A stretch of DNA of 64,000 bases from Mytilus edulis (lineage: Eukaryota; Mollusca; Bivalvia; Mytilida; Mytilidae), in NCBI RefSeq assembly GCF_963676685.1, contig NC_092349.1, positions 78,380,604 to 78,444,603 of the forward strand, given 5' to 3'. How positions within the stretch are numbered: position 1 is the stretch's first letter; every line of letters begins with the position of its first letter. The notes beneath the pieces are model-generated. The model was given only the letters and a program-made list of their open reading frames with translations, was not told the DNA's origin and ran no database searches. Of the stretch, positions 35,206 to 47,100 are shown piece after piece. A program made the position numbers and the translations under genes.

Positions 35206-36773
35206 CTAGAGGCTCTCAAGAGCCTGTGTCGCTCACCTTGGTCTTTGTGCATATTAAACAATGGACACAGATAAATTCACTACAAAATTGTGTTTTGGTG
35301 ATGGTGACGTGTATGTAGATCTTACTGTACTGAACAATTTTGCTACAATTATCTCTATTTATAATGATCTTGGCCCAGTAATTAGTAGAAATTTTTTTTT
35401 TAAATTTACCAAAATTTATGAAAAATGTTAAAAATTGACTATAAAGGGCAATAACTCCTAAAAATGCTTTGGTTTTTGAGTTTTAAGCCAAAAACTGCAT
35501 TTTACACCTATGTTCTATTTTTAGCCATGGTGGCCATCTTGGTTGATTGGCCAGGTCACCGGACACATTTTTTAAACTAAATACCCTAATGATGATTGTG
35601 GCCAAGTTTGGTATAATTTGGCCCAGTAGTTTCAGAGGAGAAGATTTTTGTAAAAGATAACTAAGATTTACGGAAAATGGTTAAAAATTGACTATAAAGG
35701 GCAATAACTCCTAAAGGGGTCAACTGACCATTTCGGTCTTGTTGACTTACTAGTAAATCTTACTTTGCTGAACATTATTGCTTTTTACAGTTTATCTCTA
35801 TCTATAATAATATTCAAGATAATAACCAAAAACAGCAAAATTTCCTTAAAATTACCAATTCAGGGGCAGCAACCTAACAACGGGTTGTACGATTCATCTG
35901 AAAATTTCAGGACAGATAGATCTTGACCTAATACACAATTTTACCCCCATGTCAGATTTGCTCTAAATGCTTTGGTTTTTGAGTTATAAGTCAAAAAACT
36001 GCATTTTACCCAAATGTTCTATTTTTAGCCATGGTGGCCATCTTGGTTGGATGGCCAGGTCACCGGACAAATTTTTTAAACTAGATACCCCAAAGATGAT
36101 TGTGGCCAAGTTTGGATTAATTTGGCCCAGTAGTTTCAGAGGAAAAGATTTTTGTAAAAGATTACTGAGTTTTACGAAAAATGGTTAAAAATTGACTACA
36201 AAGGGCAATAACTCCTAAAGGGGTCAACTGACCATGTTGATCATGTTGACTTATTTGTAGATCTTACTTTGCTGAACATTATTGCTGTTTACAGTTTATC
36301 TCTATCTTATAATAATATTCAAGATAATAACCAAAAACAGCAGAATTTCCTTAAAATTACCAATTCAGGGGCAGCAACCCAACAACAGTTTGTCCGATTC
36401 ATCTGAAAATTTCAGGGCAGATAGATCTTGACCTTATAAACAATTTTACCCCATGTCAGATTTGCTCTAAATGCTTTGGTTTTTGAGTTATAAGCCAAAA
36501 ACTGCATTTTACCCCTATGTTCTATTTTTAGCCATGGCGGCCATCTTGGTTGGTTTGCCGGGTCACCAGACATATTTTTTAAACTAGATACCCTAATGAT
36601 GATTGTGGCCAAGTTTGGTTTAATTTGGCCCAGTAGTTTAAGAGGAGAAGATTTTTGTAAAAGTTAACGACGCCGGACACCGACGCCGGATACCGACGCC
36701 GGATGCTGACGCGGGACGCCGGACGCCAAGTGATGAGAAAAGCTCACTTGGCCTTTTAGGCCAGGTGAGCTAA
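35206..36773 (+). mobile_element. second copy of the ~500-bp tandem-unit element
   Basis: Starts ctagaggctctcaagagcc, ends agctcacttggcc-ttttaggccaggtgagct then ctaaaa; the terminal palindromes match those of 5385-7664. Internal ccatcttggttg motifs lie near 35524, 36028 and 36531 (spacings 504 and 503). A GC-rich gacgccgga tract (36668-36728) precedes the end. Located between the convergent genes B and UBE3B. Confidence 0.7.
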
Positions 36774-36779
36774 AAAAAA

Positions 36780-37950
36780 AAAGCAAAAACACCCAACATT
36801 TGCAGATAGTTACATAGAATGGTCAATAACAAAATAACTAATTGATCATATCATTTATTACAATTCGTTATAAAATCCATTACAATTATTATCACAGATA
36901 TTCATATAAATTGTGCCGATTTCTACATTTAAAACAAATAAACCTAGAAGTCTTTTCATAAGAACATATAAAAGCAAGTACTATCATGAACAGCTAGACA
37001 TTTTTATTCATATTTTTTACAAAATTAATATTAAAAAGGGCCCATTCCAAACACTAGCTTTTCCCCTCCCATGTATTAACATTTTTTTTGTACATGTATA
37101 TAAGAATCTTAACTCTATTAAATATTAGATGAAATAGCCCTTTTAGTGTTTATTTGGACCACTATAACTAAATGTATTCTGACTCTTTGTTGCCGCCTAC
37201 AATATTAAAGTGCAATGAAAAAATATCCGTCCAGTAAAGCTGCTGAAAGTTAAACCCAAAAGTTAAAGTTTACCATAGTCGATCATGCATTATAATTGAG
37301 GTCAAGGTAACCCAATTTTTGTCTGAACCTTGCTTTCCGAATAAATTACCATCTAACATCCCTTTCTTTTCCCCAATAAAACAAACAAAACAAAAACAGG
37401 AAATCTAAAAAAACATGATCTAAGTGAAAATATTCATAACAGGTAACATATATATTTGATTTATTCTATAATACAATAAATAAGTTAAATCTTTTTTCAT
37501 TATTTTTTTTCTGATGAAAGAAAATGATGAGTACAGGTAAACTGTTTATACTATCAAACTCTATCTGATGAAATATTTGCTGCTGGGCATTATGCAAAAA
37601 CAATCAATCAATCAAAAACTATCATTGGCTTTGCTGACTGATCTCTTTTGAAAACCACATTATAAATACATCATTTTTTGCTACATGAAGATTTTATTCC
37701 AGCAGATATTGATCCCTGAGATAAACTGCCAATAGCAGTGTTGGAAAATTGACATTGTAAAGGTAATAATAATAAATCTAAAATATTGCTATAATTTCTA
37801 GTCATCCATCAATAAAAAAATTGAATTCTGTTTTAAGATGAAATATCAAATTTTGTAAGTTCCATATTGTTTTCTCTATTCAACCTTGTGTTCTCATTTA
37901 ACAAACATACCTCCACTTAATAAAATAAAACAACAAATACAATGTCAGAT
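36780..37950. other. intergenic, convergent region; UBE3B 3' flank
   Basis: No coding signal was seen on either strand. Minus-strand AATAAA hexamers (TTTATT on plus at 37149 and 37460) could serve as UBE3B poly(A) signals, but this cannot be decided from sequence alone. Confidence 0.4.
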
Positions 37951-37956
37951 GATTTT

Positions 37957-38192
37957 TATGATAAATACAGTGAAAACTCTTCTTCATTTTTTAATCCAAT
38001 ATCACGATAATTAACAATGAAAATTCTTCTCCATTTGTTAATCCAATATCACGATAATTAACAGTGAAAACTCTTCTTCATTTGCTAAATCAATATCACG
38101 ATAATTAACAATGAAAACTCTTCTTCATTTGTTAAATCAATATCACGATAATTAACAATGAAAATTCTTCTCCATTTGTTATTCCAACATCA
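37957..38192 (-). repeat. 47-bp minisatellite starting at the UBE3B stop codon
   Basis: The phrase atcacgataattaac recurs exactly every 47 bp (cacg at 38003, 38050, 38097, 38144); the fifth position, 38191, is the variant catgataattcaa that encodes the last codons and the TGA stop (38190-38192). A decayed sixth copy lies near 37957. The repeat is therefore built from the end of the coding sequence plus the first bases of the 3' UTR. Confidence 0.9.
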
Positions 38193-41100
38193 TGATAATT
38201 CAAAGCCAGTATTAGATGATATTGCATATCTTAACTTCTCTCTCAAAGTACTTTTCTTTTGATAATTAGGTAATTTCAATAAGTTAAAACACGTAGATGA
38301 TGTAGGTAGTCTCCCTACTGGGTCCCTTTTCCTAATGTTAAAAAATCCTTTTAATACACTTCCAACTGTGTCTCCTGTGTCCTTTTAAAAAAATAACAAT
38401 ATTAATAAAATTTAAATAACGAGTATGCAACACATCTAAATTTTCTATAATGGAATAACATGAGAACAGCTCTAATTTTCATGCTATTTTTACATGTCTT
38501 GTGCATGTCTTTGACAAAATATGAGATAAACAAACTTATTTAAAAAAATTAACAGTGTACAATGTATATTTGAGAGGGAGATGTATGTATTTCATTTTAC
38601 TTTTTGAAAATTGCAATGAATCAATTCAAAGATATTTTTATAATTAATAACACACAGCATAGCCAGTGGAGTCAATTAAAGGATAATGTCACAACTAATG
38701 CAGCAATATAATTACCTGATCATCACTGACTTCAACACATCTGACAGAAAAGGGAGGTTCAAGATTGGAAAATCCTAATAGTGGAGGCTTGGAACAACTG
38801 GTTACAAACTAAAATAAATCACATAAAGTATAAGCATAATGAAACCCAGCTTTGAACTACTGGATACAAACTTATTAAATAAACAATGTAAGCATACTAA
38901 AATCCAACTAAAACGACTGGTTACAAACTGAAAGAAACATTATTATTGCTATTTTACGAAATTTTCCTTACTGACTGATAATTTCCTTTCTCAGCACAGG
39001 AAGAACTGTGGTGTAGTGGTTAGTGCATCAGACTACTAACACAAAGGTTCATAGTTCGATTTCCGGTCCAGGATGAAAATTTTAAGGTCTGAATTTTCGG
39101 CTCTCCCTCGACACAATTTGCGAGTATGGTCTTGAGGAAACGATGATAGTCCCTTGGAAGGGAAAATAAATGGCTGACATGTGTTAAGAGAGAGCCATAT
39201 CTCTTACATGTAAAAGACACCCTTGTACATTTCGACAAAGAGCAGGCTAATGCCTCTACAAGGCAGCACTTCACTCACAAGTGGAAAGGGATTAATATAA
39301 GTTGCAAAACTTGTTTCCCACTCAGCACAGTAGCTAGAATGATATGAAAAATTATCGCTGGAAACTTAAGGAGCAGGTGTCTTTGTCAATGAAATTAACA
39401 AAGTTGACATTGATAAAATAGTAATAACACATTAGCATTGGTTTTCTCAACTCGATTGCTTTTCTCACTTTTGCTGTACATCCTCAAGCGAGAAAATTGT
39501 TGAGATGACCAACGATAATCTATAAATCCTTCAAATTACTTGTAAAATACTTCTATTTAAATGCAACAATAATCAATTGAAACTGCATTTATATATTTTG
39601 TACATTTAATAATATACTCTTAAAAAAGAAAACATTATTTTTTAAGTCCCACATACAGTAAATTTTTTACCTTTAGAAATAATCCTTTTTCTTCTCTGTT
39701 AAAATCTTTTCCTAATATATCCCACATCCAGTTAATAACTTTATGGTTGTTATGGTAACCACCGTAATATTGAGTATTCCGTCTAAAGTTATAAATATGA
39801 AAAAGATTATTACTATCAAATTAAAGTAGACTACTGGTATTCCTGTTTGATTCATGCCTTGCTGATACAACTGTTTGTTTAAGTATAGCATTGTTCATTG
39901 TAATAAATTGTTAAACACTTGCCTGTGTACAAAACAGATATATCTACATTTTTTTCATTTCAACTGACAATTGCAAATTTTGGAAAGAACTTACATTTTA
40001 TGAATGTGTACATATCTACCAATATTTTTTTTATAAAATCGATTTGTTTCAAATTATTATGACAAACTTTAACAATGTGTCCTGTAAAGTTGATCACTTT
40101 TTGAACCACTTCACAACAGATATCTATGATCAAACACATTTAAGAGGTATTGGAGTACTGGCTCATCAAAGTGAGAGGGTTAGCGCTATAAAACCAGGTT
40201 TAATCCACCATTTTCTACATTTGAAAATGCCTGTACCAAGTCAGGAATATGACAGTTCTTGTCAATTTGTTTTTGATGCGTTTTGTTATTTGATTTTGCC
40301 ATGTGATTATGGACTTTTCGAATTGATTTTCCTCTAAGTTCAGTATTTTTGTGATTTTACTTTTTATCTATGCAAAATCAGTGTATTCTTAAAACAAACT
40401 TTTGCATTTAAAATAAATCAATATTGAAAATTCTTATTCAACCTTAGAATTATTACCTTAAATCTTGTATATCTAATTCTGCATTGTCACCAGATATTAG
40501 TTTCTGTAACTCTGGTGCGGAGAGAATCAATAACCAATCAGAATTAATGACACCTTTAAATCCCCTGATGAATGCTTGTGTTTGGTCCTTTATCTGTTTA
40601 TACATTCTAAAGTGGGCCATCAGGTGGACATATCGGATTCTAAAATGTGTATAGAATAATTGTGAAGCAAATTGCATAAATAAAGACAAAATTATAACTG
40701 TTTCTGAAGAAAGCAGTATAATAAGTAGGAAGATGGAGATTGTTGGTAGTATCTTTTTGATTCATTCACAGCATGTCTAGATTTTAAGCTAAATAGAGCA
40801 AATGACAAATATTTACATAGTACACTTGTATTACTTTAAACCTTGAGTGTCATCATTTTATTGGCAATAGTATGTTGCTGGATTGATGTCTCAAAATCAG
40901 TTTTTCATACACAGTCAGGGGACTTACTTAAATGAGTGATTTTCTAAATCACTGATTTAGTTACATTATTTCCATAAAGGTTGGAAGTAAGAGTTGTCTT
41001 TCTTTAATAATCACCTATTTAAGTAGTACAAATTAATCACTAGAAGAAGTGATTTAACTTTACTGTAGCTTTAAATATAGAATACTAATGATCCAGGGAC

Positions 41101-44100
41101 TAATTATGTTTCTAAACTTATCAGAACCAACATCTGTGTTGTCTAGGATGACCAGGTCATTTCAGGTGATGACCTTGTACTGAATCTAGGATAATGACAC
41201 ACAAATCACTTGTTTAAGTATCATACCTCAATTTCCTTCCCAAAAATCACTGATTTAAGTATCATTATTTTAATAACCCCCACTAATTTCAACATCCCTG
41301 AACAGTGAAATTTTTATCGTGAACAGTAGAATTTTATAACATAATCTGAAAGATGAAACCTTGAACTTTACAGGAAAAATACTCCCACTGCTGGGAAAAA
41401 TCTGTGAAGAAAGTATCAGTTCATTATGTAAAGCCATTATTATAGCATTTTTTCAACTAAAATAGAATTTGCAGATAAATGATTGCATCCAAGGCATAAA
41501 TCTTGCTACATAAAAGAAGCAAAAAGTTCATTTTTTCAACTTTATTAATGAAAAGATATTATTTAAACCTATGTGTTTAAAATTTTGGTAAAATTACAAA
41601 ATCACAATTTGTGACAAAACTTCGAAATTTGCTACTCAAATAAGTGATTTAAAAATCACTTACTTCAATAAGTTCCCTGACTGAAACATCTGACATTTTA
41701 TTTGAATAAAATATACATTCAACGGCTCTTAACACAGTACATCAGAGAGGTTAATAATTGTCATATTTCACTGTATATACTTACTTGTTTTCATTTGTGA
41801 CTGGAATAGCTTTACCACCAGGAACCAGTTCATGAGTTTCTACCCTTCCCATGATATCTTCATCTAATGAGAAGGTCAACCCAAGGTCATCAACATCACC
41901 GTCATAATGCTAGAAATAGAAACCAATTTAATACACTCGAATTAAAGTTAATATAGTTTACAACATAAGTTTAACAATACAAACAAACAGCAAATATTAT
42001 AAAACAGGGTCAAACCAAGGTCAGCATCATGGTGTTCTTTTCTAGTCTTTGATCATTTTTACTAACGACTGTAATTCATTGAGTTTCAAAGTTTCTACAT
42101 TTTAACCAGTTTTTAATTCTTGCATATAATAAAGGTCCTTGTTTCATACTATTGTTTTTATAAATCTAAATCTAAATTGTACACATTTGTGGCAAATATA
42201 TCCCTCATATGTAAGCTCCTGGTTAAACATTTTTTTTTAAAGTTTATATAATATTAAAGTTCAGAATGGAAATAGTGAATATGTCAGAGAGATAACAACC
42301 CAACCTTGTATACTTGAAGGAACATCTATATACTTTTCTTTCTTTTTAGGCCTTAGCTTTACAAGTAATTTTACCTTAACATATGACAAGTTTTTAGCAA
42401 GTTCTGGATCTAGTGATGGAAGTTCATCTAGTGAACTGTAGGTGGCGCTCTGTTGGTGTCCTAACATCTGTGTCAGAAAAAATGGAGCAAACGGAACTTC
42501 TACAACTATTCCCTGAAAATATCAAAATAAATCTTGTCTTCACAAACCAGGTAAAAAAAGTTAACATTTTCTCCTAATGTAAGAAGTCTCTCACTAAATG
42601 AAGCTCTGCATATCAAGATGAAACACAGCAATAATAGCATTTTGTTTGATAATGAAATACACAACAATTTTATTGTTTCTTTTTTCTGTTTCATAAAATA
42701 ATTGTAAGTCTAATTTGTTCAGACAATGTGTGAAATTTCAAATCTACAAGTCTGTTTTCTTTTAATTTGTAAAGTAATAATGAAGGTATGCATAGTGTTA
42801 CAGTCATAATTATCATAAATCTAGAAAAAATCAGTAGCATGAGGCTATATAATCTATGAAAACTATTATACACAATTTTTTTGGTAAGTCGTTATAAACT
42901 TAAGGTCACATATTAAAATCTATTATTATATCAAAAAAGATCTTTAACTGCCATGAATAAAAGACGTTATTGATGGACTCACCTCATAAACAGCTTTCCC
43001 TAGCATTTTACCAACAAATTCAAACAAGGACAGATGATTTTCTTGGATATAAGATGTCGATGAAGGATACAATTTTTGTTCTGATGTCACCTGTAATTAA
43101 CAATACTTATATACATATCAAACAATATATCTAAGTTAGGTTAAGATTGCGATACACTAGTACTGTACACATGAATATTTGATTTATTCAGGATGAATAA
43201 AGATTTAAAAATAATAATGGAAGTTGTTAATTTTTCAATCACTATATCAATTATTGTTCATGTATGACTGGGATGGGGTGGGCAGGATTGGGTTTCCTCT
43301 AACATAGAAATAAGAAGGTATAGGTTGATTGCAAATAATACAACTATCAACTAGAGATCAAGGGATATTTAAGAATGACAAGCAATGACATGCTATTATC
43401 AAATATCATTTTGGAAATATGTTTTTTTTTATCAATTTTAAGATACAATAAAATTAAGAATGAAAATGGGGAATGTGTCAAAGAGACAACTACCCGACCA
43501 TAGAAAAAACAACAGCTGAAGGTCACCAACAGGTCTTAAATGTAGCGAGAAATTTCGGCACCCAGAGGTGTCCTTCAGCTGGCCCCTAAACAAAAATATA
43601 CTAGTTCAGTGATAATGAACGCAATACTTATTTCCAAATTGTACACAAGGAACTGAAATTAAAATAATACAAGACTAACAAAGGCTAGAGAAGAAGGATA
43701 GAAGGATTATTCTTAAAATTTAAGAAATCTATGCAGATGAGACAATCAAAACTTGTTTAATTTGGTTATTTTTCTGCTTTAATCAAATATCAGTCCGTGA
43801 CCAGTAAACATTAATTTTCTGTAAACAATTAACATCTAAAGTTAAATCTCAGAATGTGGAAAGTAAAGCATCACGTGGTACATATATAACTAATTTAGCC
43901 TGCTAAGTATTAACAGTAAATTCAAACTTTTTTTGGGTGAGGTTTGGGTGGCTAAGTCTTTAGTTTTCCATGATATGTTTTGCACACTGAAGTTTTTCTT
44001 TTGAAGGATTGTATATTGTTCCATAGCAGTTTTCATCAACTTATGCATTTGGTATCATTGTCTTTCTTTATTAACTATGAAATATTACCTTGAATAAGTT

Positions 44101-47100
44101 GAGGGAAGGATCAAACACTCGGCTGATAGTCTCCTCCAGAAATTCTTTAAATACTCCATCCTGGTCTATACCTGCTTCATCTAATCCCTACAAGTGTACA
44201 GAGAATGTAAAATCACTGCATACATTTAGAAAGACTGATGTCAGACAACAAATCATAGAATCTAAACAAACTTCTCATATTCCTGCTTATACCCCCTCTG
44301 CAATAAGAAGTATTTAGTTTAGATCAGTGTTAGATTCTGTGGATAAAATTTATTTTGATGGGTACCAATTTTTGTGGATTGGGAAAAACTTGAACTTTTG
44401 TGGATATTTTAATGCATGGTTTTGCCAAGTCTCCATACAAGTCTATTAGTCCAGTCAAACTAAGATTTAACTCAAACTAATTGCAACAGAAAATGTTTTA
44501 GTTCTAAACTATAGCAGTATGCCCTTTATATACACAGAAAAAAGTCCCAGAAAATCTAACTTGAGGAGAACTCAAAATCAGCATTTTTAATTTCCTATTG
44601 AGATTAACATTGGAAGGGGATATAACTCTTGGCAAAAATGAGTCTTTTTTGGTCAGTTTTTTGTTGTTTTTCTTAAAATGTATGTAAAGTATGATACTTT
44701 GATGGGGTTATAAGTTTGTATTTGACTAAATTATATAATCTTCTGCTCATGAAATGTACAAAACCGAAGTGATATGGGTAGTTTTATTTTTTTCATGCAT
44801 TTTTCATTTAAGAAGTTGCAAATTTGAAGCATTGTAACCATTTTGAAAAAATTCTGTGAAAATTTGATATCATTGTTTATATCTGTATATTATATTGTAT
44901 ATAATTGACCTTAGTCAAGTTTTCGGTAATTTAAGAATATGTGCGATAACTTTTAATTTTGCTGTAATTTTTGGGCCAAATAAGGGTTGCCCCTACTCCT
45001 TTGTTATTTACTATCAATCTTGGTGGATTATATTCAATGATGAAACTTACCTGTTCATTTATGAACTTCACCCTGATGAGCCCCTTCATTGATTTAGTTG
45101 GTAGCTGTGCTAGTTGTCTGTAACCATCCTACAAATAGAATTTGTCATTAATATTAGTTTTGTAGATAAATTTGTCATTTAATGAAAGAATATTTGAACT
45201 ACTTCATTACTGTTAAGTATACGATTAGTAAAGTGATTCAACTTTTCAAATTGGGTGTGAATTTGGGCAGATTTACTTCATATCATCTGTGGCATGATTG
45301 ATAGACTGATTGATTGGTTGTGTTCAACGCCACTTTGGCACACTGGCTATTTCATGGCAGCTGATGATTTTTATTGCTGATGAAAGCCAGATTATCTGAG
45401 TGAATCACAGAACTTTGCCAGCAAAATATGCTAGGGAAAGTAAGTTTGTCTTTGTCATTCCTGTAATCAGAGGTGTTTAATAGGAATGGATATTGTCAAT
45501 TTATTTTCTAAACATATGAGTTTGAATGTCCCTTTGGTATCCTGTACTCTCACTATCCTGTTAACAATCGGGACATCATTCATGTCTAAACATCTTTAAA
45601 ACAAGAGTTACTTTAAAATGAGAAACTTTAGCAAAGGGTTTAATTTTATTTTATTTTGTAAAAACAACATTAGTTATTACCTCTACAATCCTTGACCTGT
45701 GTACAGATATAAGTGTGGATAAGACATTACCTCTACAATTCGTGACCTGTGTACAGATATAAGTGTGGATAAGACATTACCTCTACAATCCGTGACCTGT
45801 GTACCGATATAAGTGTGGATAAGACATTACCTCTACAATCCTTGACCTGTGTACAGATATAAGTGTGGATAAGACATTACCTCTACAATTCGTGACCTGT
45901 GTACAGATATAAGTGTGGATAAGACATTACCTCTACAATTCGTGACCTGTGTACAGATATAAGTGTGGATAAGACATTACCTCTACAATCCGTGACCTGT
46001 GTACCGATATAAGTGTGGATAAGACATTACCTCTACAATCCTTGACCTGTGTACAGATATAAGTGTGGATTAAGACATTACCTCTACAATCCTTGACCTG
46101 TGTACAGATATAAGTGTGGATTAAGATTTTACCTCTACAATCCTTGACCTGTGTACAGATATAAGTGTGGATTAAGACATTACCTCTACAATCCGTGACC
46201 TGTGCACAGATATAAGTGTGGATTAAGATGTTACCTCTACAATCCTTGACCTGTGTACAGATATAAGTGTGGATTAAAACATTACCTCTACAATCCTTGA
46301 CCTGTGTACAGATATAAGTGTGGATTAAAACATTACCTCTACAATCCTTGACCTGTGTACAGATATAAGTGTAGACTGTGGAGAGGTACAGGCTGATTCT
46401 GTAAAACCCATGGCTTCTTTCTCTTTATTAACATGTCTTCTGAATAGTTTTACTCTCTAAAAAATAATTGCAAATTTTAAAAGAATATCAGAAAAACAAC
46501 AAATTGATTTCACAGTGAGTTATTAAAACATTGGAAAATAAAGTCATTTTTACACATGCTTTCAATTATTTAGTTCAATGATTCAAGAATCCATTATTAG
46601 TTTATAAAACAAGACATTGAGCTCCTATATATCAATCTTAATATTCTCAAATTTCTGAAAATGTTAAAATAACAATCAAATTATAAATATCTTTGGTTTA
46701 ACACTATTTACAGCACTTTTGGCTATAATGTAGTGGTCAGTTTTTATTGGTGTAGAAAGTCAGAAAACAATGATCTATGGCAGGAAAACTGACAATCCTT
46801 GTAAATTTAAGATAGGAGTCAAATACAACTGATACATGAATTCTTGGTTAGAACTCACAACCCCTGTATCATGTGTATTTCCTGGTTAGTGATACTATAC
46901 AGTAGAGGAACTATTAACTTCTTATTAGACTATTTTTGTCTCAATATTACTTTAAATTCAGAAACTATTGCGAAAAAATGCGACAGGGTTATAATCACAA
47001 TAATTACAACTCACATTTTGAAAATTAATTATATGAATTAAAAAGGATTTTTCTGAATATTGCAAAAATTAAAATTGCATTTAGTTTTAAATGACAAAAT

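Larger units (their letters stand above)
38190..45128 (-). other. UBE3B: HECT domain of UBE3B (exons 12-20 of the window)
   Basis: These nine exons encode about 375 residues, the normal HECT size. They run from [14 protein letters not shown] through the N-lobe ([22 protein letters not shown]2-binding region around [13 protein letters not shown]) to the C-lobe with TSSTCFNLL. The catalytic Cys codon lies in the last exon, with the acidic/hydrophobic C-terminal tail GFELS immediately before the stop. Confidence 0.9.

Noticed and set aside
39003-39080. Functional tRNA gene
   Set aside because: A and B boxes are present but the cloverleaf and acceptor stem do not close, and a SINE body follows.
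40044-40337. 97-codon plus-strand frame
   Set aside because: Most of it is the interspersed repeat family also at 20636 and 28700.
45679-46371. CRISPR array
   Set aside because: Units are contiguous with no unique spacers, they copy a neighbouring exon end, and the DNA is eukaryotic.
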